Assembly: GCA_021713415.1 (NCBI GenBank)
Contig: JAKJJQ010000090.1
Span: forward strand, 1-7,436
DNA length: 7,436 nucleotides
DNA from: M0027 sp021713415
Lineage (GTDB): Bacteria; Pseudomonadota; Gammaproteobacteria; Francisellales; Francisellaceae
Direction: 5' to 3'
The notes under the pieces are model-generated. The model did no database searches. It was not told where the DNA came from and was given only the letters and a program-made list of their open reading frames with translations. Below, piece by piece: positions 1 to 7,084 of this stretch. The position numbers and the translations under genes were made by a program. The number at the start of each line of letters is the position of its first letter. Position 1 is the stretch's first letter.

Positions 1-132
1 ACCTATCTCTTCGCAGATTGCCTTTAAACGGCACTCTACTTTTGAGATCAGCAAGGCCTTCCTGTATTTCACAGGAAAAACTATGTGGTAATGAGTGCTA
101 TAGGCACAATGAAATGATCTTACTAGCGACAT
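1..132 (-). CDS. tnpA: IS200/IS605-family transposase TnpA, N-terminal fragment cut by the window edge
   Basis: The reading frame starts at the ATG at 132 and stays open to position 1, giving the first 44 residues. It contains YSTHYHIVFPVKYRKALL (residues 11-28), which matches the conserved N-terminal strand of Y1 HUH transposases of the IS200 type (pattern YH-hydrophobic-V...KYR). This family cuts and rejoins single-stranded DNA at hairpin-marked ends. The catalytic HUH pair and tyrosine lie further downstream, outside the window, so activity cannot be judged. No Shine-Dalgarno sequence precedes the ATG: the bases just upstream are an A-run. That fits the weak translation known for IS200 transposases. 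A tiny three-codon frame (ATG TTA AAC TAA, 148-137) sits just before it. A RAYT-type relative is possible, but the nearby subterminal hairpin favours an ordinary IS200-like element. Confidence 0.85.
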   Translation of the reverse strand, partial: MSLVRSFHCAYSTHYHIVFPVKYRKALLISKVECRLKAICEEIG

Positions 133-147
133 TTTTTTAGTTTAACA

Positions 148-168
148 TGAAAACCTCTTCGGTTTTCA
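148..168 (-). terminator. Stem-loop in the IS200 leader, possible transcription shield
   Basis: A perfect 8-bp inverted repeat (TGAAAACC at 148-155, GGTTTTCA at 161-168) encloses a 5-base loop. It lies 15 bases upstream of the tnpA start. In IS200, leader stem-loops are known to stop transcription entering from outside and to hold tnpA translation down. Here the incoming transcript would be that of the 770-residue gene. The stem has only two G-C pairs and no run of U follows on the minus strand, so termination strength is doubtful. The structure is seen directly; the role is inferred. Confidence 0.45.
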
Positions 169-185
169 AACTTTCCCGTTTAATG

Positions 186-209
186 TACCGCGTGGCAAGC
201 CACGGGGTA
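186..209. repeat. Subterminal hairpin of the IS200/IS605 left end
   Basis: This is an imperfect palindrome. TACC (186-189) pairs with GGTA (206-209), a single G/G mismatch follows (190 and 205), then CGTGGC (191-196) pairs with GCCACG (199-204) around a 2-base centre. Such hairpins are the sites that TnpA recognises on single-stranded DNA. The 75 bases between this hairpin and the stop of the 770-residue gene hold only AT-rich sequence with no clear terminator, so this structure could also mark the 3' end of that transcript. Confidence 0.65.
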
Positions 210-284
210 ATTGCTCAAATAAAATTTAAACGAATGTTTGTTATGTTTAGATAAAAAGTATATATTGTTAATGTTTATTATTTA

Positions 285-2597
285 TTAAGATACTAATTCT
301 AATTCTCCTTTCACTGTTGAACTCTGTTGCCCATAAGTAGAAAACGGCATACTTGAGCCAGTGGGATATAAATCAATTCCACGTTTTTCAAGGTAATCCC
401 TTGTTATTTCATCTTTACAAAATTCATTAAAAATAATTTTTTCTATTTCCGATACCTTTTTGTGCTTTGGACGGCGTTTAGTTAAATCGTCAAATAGTTG
501 ATCTAGTTTTTCATAAGTAAAAGAAGTCATATCCACAGCAACTCCTCCATCTTCAATATGTGCATAACCTTTTAATTTCTGATTAAACCTTGATTGTGGA
601 CTCTTTTTAAAAGCTGCAACAAATGCAGATGATTCTCCAACATCTTTTTTACATAACATCCAATAATCTTCAAAAGCATTAATTATCTTATTTGTCATGC
701 CACCATGAAGTAAATCATTAGTACTATCAGTAAAACCTATAATAGGAGCAGTTAGTGTAGTTACTCTCTCCTGTTCTCTTTTTCTGCTATTAACTACTGC
801 TTTATAATAACTATCAACTGCTTGCTCTATATCAATATCTTTATTAACAAGCTCCTGATAAAAGTTCTCTGTTGCATCTGATCTTGAATTTAATATAGAA
901 CCTTCTTTATAGTTTTTTTGAATCATTGTTGTTAAACGTATTTTAAACTGTTCATAACTTATATTACTATCTTTTAAGATTGTTCTAATTATTTGGTCAT
1001 TTAAAACCTTAGCAAGCGTAGATGGTAATTTAGTATCCTTTTCTTTTAATCCAAGTAACCCTATATACTCCAAATTTAAATCATCTCCACCACCTAAAGC
1101 AACATTTGTTTTAGCAGCATTAATTAATTTAAATAATAACTCTGATTTTTTCTTTTGATCTTCATATTTAGCGATAATACCGCTAATTCGACTTTCTATT
1201 AATTTCTCTATTTTGGACTTATCAAGTTTATCAACCACATAGAATGTATGGTTTGGATAATCATGTTCTATTTGAATTTGAAACTCCTTTTTTAACTCTG
1301 CAATAGTAGAACTACTTAATTGATACTTAAATTGACGTAAAACACTCATAACCATTTCATCAATTACTGATTGAATACGCCCTCTACGTGCAAAGTTAAA
1401 CGTTATATCTCGATCAAAACTATCCAATGTTCTATCTAATCTTTGATTTAACGATTGAAGTTTACGACTAATTGTTTGGTATTCTTGATGTCTTTCTCTT
1501 TGTTTCTGCTCTCTAGTATCAATAGCATTAACGAGACTGATGTATCGGTCATTATATTTAAAATCTTGTTTTGCTCTTACATCACCTTGAGTAATTTTAA
1601 TACCCAAAGCATACTGATCTTCATTGACTTGATCTCTTAGAATATTCGCTATTAAACCACATTGCCTTCTTGTAAAAAAACGATTTCTAAATTTAAGACA
1701 ACGATCAAATATATGGTTTAATATGTTCTTAAAATTTTCAAAATCTAGGCCATCTTTGAATGTTGGTTTACCATTATTATAATTAAAATAATCACCAAAT
1801 ATGCGTTTAAAATAATACTCACTATGACTTTTTAGACCTAAACTTGAATCTCCTTTACAGTAAAGATCAGCAATTTTTAATAGAAAGCTTTCTCTCTTAA
1901 TTAATATATCATCTTGATCTACTTTTAAACTACTAATTTGTCTATTAACTTCATTATATTGACTATTTAATCGACTCATATTTTCTTTATAATTTTTCTT
2001 TTTTAAATCTAACTTATTAAATTGACTACAATACGAAGACTCTTGTTCTCTACTTAACACATTATCTGCAATATTAAATCTTGTTTGACTTAATCTATTT
2101 ACAGCTTCAAATTTATATTGATATACTTCTAAATGACTTAATACATCATAAGATAAAAGACAACTAATAAAATAATTTAAATTACTCTTAACTCTATCAC
2201 ATTTATGCTGAAAATCACCACCATATTGATACTGAGATAGCTGAGGCAATAAAAATTGACAAACTGTTTGTAAAAAAATCAAGCGTTCAATTGTTTCTTT
2301 AAATTTCTCCCCCGAATGCCAACCTCTTAAAGTTTCAAAACTTCTAGCAACCTTTTTCTTATTTGCCCCAAATAAACTATTATCTATTCTAAATGGATTA
2401 AATAACTTATTAAAATCATCATAATTAAAACTGTCAATATATTGACTTAATTGATCTGGATCTTTAATAGCTTCTATTAATTCATTAAGATCTGTATATT
2501 TATTTAACTCATCAATAAAAAAGTGATAATCACTTCTATCCAAATTATAGCTATTTGACGCTATATTCTTTTTAAAACCTTCTAATGTATGTGACAT
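285..2597 (-). CDS. Hypothetical 770-residue helical protein with two short coiled coils
   Basis: I do not recognise this protein. The ATG at 2597 is preceded by AGGGAGG with a 5-base gap, so the start is well supported; the stop is TAA at 285. The N-terminal 170 residues are polar and rich in Tyr, Phe and Asn, with many predicted helices. Residues about 180-238 and 355-400 are rich in Lys, Glu, Gln and Arg with heptad-like leucines and look like short coiled coils. A glycine turn GGGDD lies at 502-506. The last 25 residues are rich in Ser, Thr and Gly and end in GELELVS. There is no signal peptide, membrane segment, Walker A motif or visible catalytic signature, so a cytosolic or non-Sec-exported protein is expected. 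It lies 247 bp downstream of the 1390-residue gene in the same direction, which suggests linked roles. A secreted effector is possible because type IV effectors often have polar, small-residue tails with a hydrophobic residue near the end, but this tail is not decisive. The real-gene call is firm; the function is unknown. Confidence 0.9.
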   Translation of the reverse strand: MSHTLEGFKKNIASNSYNLDRSDYHFFIDELNKYTDLNELIEAIKDPDQLSQYIDSFNYDDFNKLFNPFRIDNSLFGANKKKVARSFETLRGWHSGEKFKETIERLIFLQTVCQFLLPQLSQYQYGGDFQHKCDRVKSNLNYFISCLLSYDVLSHLEVYQYKFEAVNRLSQTRFNIADNVLSREQESSYCSQFNKLDLKKKNYKENMSRLNSQYNEVNRQISSLKVDQDDILIKRESFLLKIADLYCKGDSSLGLKSHSEYYFKRIFGDYFNYNNGKPTFKDGLDFENFKNILNHIFDRCLKFRNRFFTRRQCGLIANILRDQVNEDQYALGIKITQGDVRAKQDFKYNDRYISLVNAIDTREQKQRERHQEYQTISRKLQSLNQRLDRTLDSFDRDITFNFARRGRIQSVIDEMVMSVLRQFKYQLSSSTIAELKKEFQIQIEHDYPNHTFYVVDKLDKSKIEKLIESRISGIIAKYEDQKKKSELLFKLINAAKTNVALGGGDDLNLEYIGLLGLKEKDTKLPSTLAKVLNDQIIRTILKDSNISYEQFKIRLTTMIQKNYKEGSILNSRSDATENFYQELVNKDIDIEQAVDSYYKAVVNSRKREQERVTTLTAPIIGFTDSTNDLLHGGMTNKIINAFEDYWMLCKKDVGESSAFVAAFKKSPQSRFNQKLKGYAHIEDGGVAVDMTSFTYEKLDQLFDDLTKRRPKHKKVSEIEKIIFNEFCKDEITRDYLEKRGIDLYPTGSSMPFSTYGQQSSTVKGELELVS

Positions 2598-2602
2598 ACC
2601 AA

Positions 2603-2609
2603 CCTCCCT
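2603..2609 (-). promoter_or_regulatory. Ribosome-binding site of the 770-residue gene
   Basis: The minus strand reads AGGGAGG, a near-perfect Shine-Dalgarno sequence, followed by five bases and the ATG at 2597. It fixes the start of the downstream gene and shows that the gene has its own translation signal. Confidence 0.8.
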
Positions 2610-2719
2610 AAATTTAATTTATTTTAACGACCCTCAATATTGAAACTAACACAAAATAATCAAATAAGTTAAATGCTATAAAGCGTCCTTTGATATAAAC
2701 AAAGCTTCATAAAATTGGA

Positions 2720-2747
2720 TTTATAAAAGAATTAATTTTAAAATCAA
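2720..2747 (-). promoter_or_regulatory. Candidate sigma-70-type promoter for the 770-residue gene
   Basis: On the minus strand TTGATT (2747-2742) is followed after 16 bases by TATAAA (2725-2720). These match the -35 and -10 consensus at 4 and 5 of 6 positions. Transcription would begin near 2712, giving a leader of about 115 bases that contains the palindrome TCAATATTGA (2634-2643). In DNA this rich in A and T such matches arise easily by chance, so this is only a candidate. Confidence 0.3.
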
Positions 2748-2843
2748 TATTATATTTTTTTAATAATCAGTCTTAGATTGAAATATATTTAAAAAGCATA
2801 TCGTTCTATTTTGGCGATTTATAAAGAAGATTAATTTTAGCTA

Positions 2844-5800
2844 TTACTCAAATTTTGGAGCAGCTGAGAAGGAAGTTCGTTGTCCTTTTTGTTGCTCCAT
2901 TGCATGAAATAAATAGCTATCTTGTGGGCTTCCTTGTTGTATCGATTGCTTATGATTAAGCGCATTTAGAATAAAACTTTGATCTACATCGTTTTGCACT
3001 GCTTCATTGATAGTAAACTGTCCCTTACCTATTTGAAGCCTAGATACCATAAGTCCATTAATCATTTCCACTGCTGTTTGGTAATTTCTATCTTTATTAA
3101 AAAATGGCGCGACCATTTTATCAGCTTCTTCTATCCATCTATTGACAGTCTTTATCAATTGACCATATTGCTGTGACCGCCCCTCATCTTCTAAACCAAG
3201 TTTTTTTAAAATGATCTCTTGACAATACTCAATACGCTTATCTTTATCATAAACTTCATAGTGACCTTCATTATTATCATAATGCTTATTAAGCAATATA
3301 TTAGCGACTGAATTTTTATCCCAATTACTTAAACGATGCTGAGCATCACTTAAAATAAAGGTAATATCTGCACCTAATGAAGATGAAGTACCTGAAATTT
3401 CATTCAATAACCTTAAACTTTTTGATGTTTCTTTTGGATACTCTTTTTTTACCTCTTTTCCTTGCATTAAACTTAAACGCATTTGAGATTCTTCTAATTC
3501 TTTCTGTATCCTTTCCTTTTCTAATTTAAGTTGAGCTAATTCTACTTCTAAAGAATCTGCTCTTTCTTTTTGAGTTTCTACTGCTTCATTTTTACTCTGC
3601 AACTCAGCTTTAGCATCGGATAGTTTTTGATCTAATTTTGTATTTTCCTCAATTAACTCTTGTTTTTCATCCTTTAATTCTTCTACTTCAGCTTTCATTC
3701 CTTTATTATCTTGCTCTAGTTGAAAAATTCTCTCATCTTTCTTACTTTCTTGAATTTTTAACTGTTGAAGGTCACTATCTTTAGATTCAATATCCGCTTC
3801 TAAGCGCTTTTTAGTTTCTGTAAGTTTTTCAACTTCAGTTTGCTCTTTTTCTTTTTCTAATTTTTTTGTTTTTTCTTTTGCTTTCTCAACTTGAGATTCA
3901 AAAGTTGATTTTAATAATTCCAACTGTTCATCATGTTTTTTAGACTGCTCTTCTATTTGCGATCTTAAATGTACAATCGTACCTTGTAGTTGCTGACTCT
4001 CTGCTTCTTTTTCTTTTAATTTTGCTTTTAACTCTTCACAAAGCTTTCTTAAATTTTCAATTTCTAACACTTGCCTTTGAATAATTGAATCAGCTGCACC
4101 AATTTTTCTATTCGCCTCATCAATTGCTAAACCTGAGTTTTTCAGTACTTCTTGATTCTCACTAATGAATCTTTCAAGCTTTTCCTTCTGTTGTTCGACA
4201 AATGCAATCCGCTTAGTAAAGTTTTCTTTAATTTCTTCAAATAATTGGTCTAAATCTCGATCCTTAATACCTGATGACTCTAATTGTATTTTTGCTAAAA
4301 ATTGTGTATCTCTGGAAATAGATGCCTGACAGTCTGCAACCATTAGACCTAAACTTTCTATCATCTGTTTAAAATGACTTTCTAATGTTGTTTTTAATCC
4401 ACTAATTTCCTCTTTAGCACCTTCAAGCTCTTTTTGTACTTTCTGGTTAGATTCATTTAAAGAATCAATTTGTTTCTCTTGAACATCAATTTGACTCTTC
4501 TGTAATCCAATCTGCTCACCTAAACTGTCAACTTGTTTTTCTAATGCAGTTTTTGATTTTTTAAGCGATTCATTTTCTTCTTTTTCTATTACTAACTCAC
4601 CACCTAAACGCGTTACTTCTGCACCTTTAACTTGAAGTTGAATCTCTCTTTGTCTTAAGGATAATTGAAGTTCTTGTTCTTTATGACTAGTTAATTTACC
4701 AATAACTTGTACTAATTCTTCTAAATTTTCTCCTTTTCCAGAAAGTGTATTTACTTGTTCCTGTAAAAGACTAACTTTTCCTTTTTGAGCTTGCACTTGT
4801 TCTTCAAGATTACTAATTTCTTGACCTTGAACAGAAATAAGACTCTCATCAACTTCAACTACTTTAGTCTTAGCACCAACTAATTCTTCTTGAACATTAA
4901 TCACACCATCTTGAGCCTGGCTTTTACTTGTCATTGCTGATAATTGACTTTTCACTGCACTAAGTACTGCTTGAGTTTTTTCTAAAGCATCTTTTTCTTT
5001 TTCAAGCTCTGCCTTCGTTTTATCTAGTGTTTCTTTAGTTTCAGTTAATTCAACTGCTGTTTCTTTTAATTTAGTTGCTAATTCTGCCTTTTCATGGCTC
5101 AGCCCAAAGACATCTTTTTTTCTAGCTTCAATAATATCATGATCTTTTTTAATAACATTGCTTAATTGAGACTCTCCAGCTAAATCTCTTGATCTTTCAA
5201 TCAATAACAATTCATCTATTAATTTAGTATTAAAAAGTTCAACTCGTTGATTTGCTGCAAGCTTATCCTCTTTTTCTTTGATTGTTTTGACATAAGCCAT
5301 TAATTTATTATAAGTATTATCCTTAAAGCTTTTAAAAACAGCTTTAAAGTCATCAAAATCATGCTCATTTTCTAAAGTAAATCTAATTGAAATATCTTCC
5401 TTATTATGCACACATTGGAAATATGGTTTACCTTGAAAACTTTCATTTAATTGCTTTATAGTAATAGCCCGGGCTTCCGGATTTAACATTCTAAACTCAT
5501 GACTTACAAATATTTCTTCAATATACTCTGAAATCAGACCATAAGTAGACTTATACTCGGATCTTGGTAATTCAACCATACCATGATCTCTAGCAATCAC
5601 AGTAATACATTGATCTAAATCTCTTCTCGCTTCAAAATATTTTTTTACTACATCAGCATAATTATCTTCAATAATTGACTGTACCTGTATATATTGATGA
5701 TTAATTGTTTGCCTTTGACTTTCAAATAAACTAAGCATTTGGCTAATATGTTTATTAGTCGGCACATGCTTATTAGCTTCTAAATATTTTTTTAATTCCC

Positions 5801-7016
5801 CAATCGCATCACTATCTATATTTTTCTGCTTCTTTTTAATATTGTCATATAATTGATTATAAGCTGTATAGACTCTTTCTAATTCTTGTTGATTATAAAC
5901 TTTTAAACTACCAGCAAAGTCAGCCATAACTGACAATTTATGCGTTAAAATCGAAAACTGCTTATACATGCCGGCTAAATCTAATAAGCCATCAACACAA
6001 AAGCCAATATCAGAACGTGTCGTACCTCCTTGTAATTTCCAATCAGCAACATAAGATTTATTTGCTTCAGCAAATTCTTGTGCAGTTTTTTGTCGTTCCT
6101 GAAAATCTCTTTTAAATCCTGGTATTTCAGCTATCTCAGTTTGACCACAAAATCCTGCTATTACTTGAAATCTCTCTGCATATGGGTTCTTCTTTGACTC
6201 AGAAATATACCTAGCACCAAGCACTTCACTTTCATGTTGAATACCAAACGTTTTAGTGGGTTTAACAAATGCTTGCCTGATCAAACCTTTTGATAAGTTA
6301 CTCAAATCAGCACGTGTTAATAGTGGCTGTTTGTCATCACTTGTCATCAACATAGCAGCTAACTTCAAAGTAGCTTCTGCCATTAAATTTGAATCAAATG
6401 ACAATTTACCAAAACGATCTTTAGCCGATTGATTCATATTATATTGTTGTAAATGCTGTTTGGCTTTTTGTATGTTTTCTATTGCAACTCCAACAAATGG
6501 CACTCGATCGTTGCCAAACTCCATTTCTCTTGAAAAGTCAGTTAAAAAGTTTTCAACTCCCTCTAAAAACTCAATATCTTTTGGTTCACCATTTAAATAA
6601 GGCAAGACTTCTGTTAATAAATGATTTAAATAATTTAAAACACCAGAAGTTGCATCATTTTCAGAACCTGAAAATACTCTACCTTCTATACGTAATTCAT
6701 AATACTCATTCAGTGATCTTGCTGCTGATTGCAGTGTACTTTGATAATTACTGTCAACCTTACCAACATAATTAACTTGATCCATAGAAACACTAGATTC
6801 TCTAGCCTTTTTACCAAACTTATATTGGCCTTGATCTGCTTGTGGTGCATTAAATGGAGGCACATCATAATGTTTCAATAATGTTCCCTGATACATTTTT
6901 AAATATAATGCTGCTTTTTGATTATCAGCTTCTAAAATACTATGAACTAAATCAAATGTTGCCTTAGATGCACTAACTGCTGTAGAACCTAATGTATAGA
7001 AAACACCGCTACCCAT
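2844..7016 (-). CDS. Hypothetical 1390-residue protein with a very long coiled coil
   Basis: I do not recognise this protein. An in-frame GTG lies at 7022, but AGGAG (7028-7024) is only one base from it and seven bases from the ATG at 7016, so the ATG is the better start. The gene ends with TAA at 2844, followed at once by TAG. Residues 1-530 are a mixed, mostly helical region, with no clear signal peptide or membrane helix. Residues about 638-1190 are dominated by heptad-patterned Glu, Lys, Gln and Leu typical of coiled coil. A less regular stretch at about 878-983 splits this into two rods. No proline occurs between residues 531 and 1194. Residues 1195-1390 form a separate, more ordinary domain ending in a Gln- and Ser-rich tail. 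Automatic annotation may call such proteins SMC-like, but there is no Walker A motif at the N-terminus and no ABC signature near the C-terminus, so it is not an SMC ATPase. A structural, tethering or host-interaction (effector) role is plausible but inferred only. Confidence 0.92.
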   Translation of the reverse strand: MGSGVFYTLGSTAVSASKATFDLVHSILEADNQKAALYLKMYQGTLLKHYDVPPFNAPQADQGQYKFGKKARESSVSMDQVNYVGKVDSNYQSTLQSAARSLNEYYELRIEGRVFSGSENDATSGVLNYLNHLLTEVLPYLNGEPKDIEFLEGVENFLTDFSREMEFGNDRVPFVGVAIENIQKAKQHLQQYNMNQSAKDRFGKLSFDSNLMAEATLKLAAMLMTSDDKQPLLTRADLSNLSKGLIRQAFVKPTKTFGIQHESEVLGARYISESKKNPYAERFQVIAGFCGQTEIAEIPGFKRDFQERQKTAQEFAEANKSYVADWKLQGGTTRSDIGFCVDGLLDLAGMYKQFSILTHKLSVMADFAGSLKVYNQQELERVYTAYNQLYDNIKKKQKNIDSDAIGELKKYLEANKHVPTNKHISQMLSLFESQRQTINHQYIQVQSIIEDNYADVVKKYFEARRDLDQCITVIARDHGMVELPRSEYKSTYGLISEYIEEIFVSHEFRMLNPEARAITIKQLNESFQGKPYFQCVHNKEDISIRFTLENEHDFDDFKAVFKSFKDNTYNKLMAYVKTIKEKEDKLAANQRVELFNTKLIDELLLIERSRDLAGESQLSNVIKKDHDIIEARKKDVFGLSHEKAELATKLKETAVELTETKETLDKTKAELEKEKDALEKTQAVLSAVKSQLSAMTSKSQAQDGVINVQEELVGAKTKVVEVDESLISVQGQEISNLEEQVQAQKGKVSLLQEQVNTLSGKGENLEELVQVIGKLTSHKEQELQLSLRQREIQLQVKGAEVTRLGGELVIEKEENESLKKSKTALEKQVDSLGEQIGLQKSQIDVQEKQIDSLNESNQKVQKELEGAKEEISGLKTTLESHFKQMIESLGLMVADCQASISRDTQFLAKIQLESSGIKDRDLDQLFEEIKENFTKRIAFVEQQKEKLERFISENQEVLKNSGLAIDEANRKIGAADSIIQRQVLEIENLRKLCEELKAKLKEKEAESQQLQGTIVHLRSQIEEQSKKHDEQLELLKSTFESQVEKAKEKTKKLEKEKEQTEVEKLTETKKRLEADIESKDSDLQQLKIQESKKDERIFQLEQDNKGMKAEVEELKDEKQELIEENTKLDQKLSDAKAELQSKNEAVETQKERADSLEVELAQLKLEKERIQKELEESQMRLSLMQGKEVKKEYPKETSKSLRLLNEISGTSSSLGADITFILSDAQHRLSNWDKNSVANILLNKHYDNNEGHYEVYDKDKRIEYCQEIILKKLGLEDEGRSQQYGQLIKTVNRWIEEADKMVAPFFNKDRNYQTAVEMINGLMVSRLQIGKGQFTINEAVQNDVDQSFILNALNHKQSIQQGSPQDSYLFHAMEQQKGQRTSFSAAPKFE

Positions 7017-7023
7017 TTTCACA

Positions 7024-7028
7024 CTCCT
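7024..7028 (-). promoter_or_regulatory. Ribosome-binding site that favours the ATG start at 7016
   Basis: The minus strand reads AGGAG. It is seven bases before the ATG at 7016, a normal spacing, but only one base before the alternative GTG at 7022. It therefore selects the shorter, 1390-residue form. Confidence 0.75.
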
Positions 7029-7032
7029 GAAT

Positions 7033-7084
7033 AATTACTAAGCTATTAATCATTAATAAACTTTATCAATTACCAAGCTATCAA
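7033..7084. repeat. Two near-identical 17-bp direct repeats upstream of the coiled-coil gene
   Basis: AATTACTAAGCTATTAA (7033-7049) and AATTACCAAGCTATCAA (7068-7084) agree at 15 of 17 positions and start 35 bp apart. They lie 17 to 68 bases upstream of the ATG at 7016, just beyond the ribosome-binding site, so they fall in the leader or core promoter. Both contain AAGCTAT, more complex than the surrounding A/T runs, so a regulator site or a local duplication is possible. The 35-bp period does not correspond exactly to whole helical turns (about 3.3), so cooperative binding on one face is not strongly suggested. Confidence 0.5.
7044..7058. promoter_or_regulatory. 15-bp palindrome, possible operator
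   Basis: TATTAATCATTAATA is a perfect odd-length palindrome with 7-bp arms around one central base. It overlaps the first direct repeat and lies 16 bases upstream of the Shine-Dalgarno sequence of the coiled-coil gene. A dimeric repressor could bind such a site, but it is made almost wholly of A and T, so chance is a real alternative. Confidence 0.25.

Larger units (their letters stand above)
1..217 (-). mobile_element. IS200/IS605-type insertion sequence, left end (partial)
   Basis: This segment combines the start of tnpA, a leader stem-loop and a subterminal imperfect hairpin, the usual arrangement at the left end of IS200/IS605 elements. Its GC content (about 45% in the first 60 bases) is clearly above the roughly 30% of the neighbouring gene. 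The outer boundary is not certain. On the minus strand the bases TTAC lie immediately outside and partly within the hairpin base, resembling the short target and cleavage sequences known in this family, so the element probably ends within about 10 bases of position 210. These elements have no terminal inverted repeats and make no target duplication, so the edge cannot be read from one end alone. Confidence 0.7.

Noticed and set aside
1455..1640. 61-codon open frame on the plus strand inside the 770-residue gene
   Set aside because: It lies wholly antisense to a well-supported gene, and its hydrophobic composition is what the opposite strand of an AT-rich gene produces.
2979..3176. 65-codon open frame on the plus strand inside the coiled-coil gene
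   Set aside because: It is antisense within the C-terminal domain of the large gene and has no recognisable product.
6482..6775. 97-codon open frame on the plus strand inside the coiled-coil gene
   Set aside because: It is antisense to the N-terminal region, has low-complexity Leu, Gln and His composition, and looks like a shadow frame.
2844..7016. SMC, Rad50 or MukB-type ATPase
   Set aside because: The long coil suggests it, but I see no Walker A motif near the N-terminus and no ABC signature or Walker B near the C-terminus.
285..7016. Known antiphage defence system such as Wadjet, Lamassu or Zorya
   Set aside because: No ATPase, nuclease, motor or membrane component is visible in either protein, and the two-gene layout does not match these systems.
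7044..7058. PmrA-type regulatory box of Legionella effectors
   Set aside because: Two ATTAAT units are present but repeat every 7 bp and not every 11 bp, and the CTTAAT core is lacking.
7033..7084. CRISPR array
   Set aside because: There are only two imperfect 17-bp repeats and one AT-rich interval, with no cas genes.
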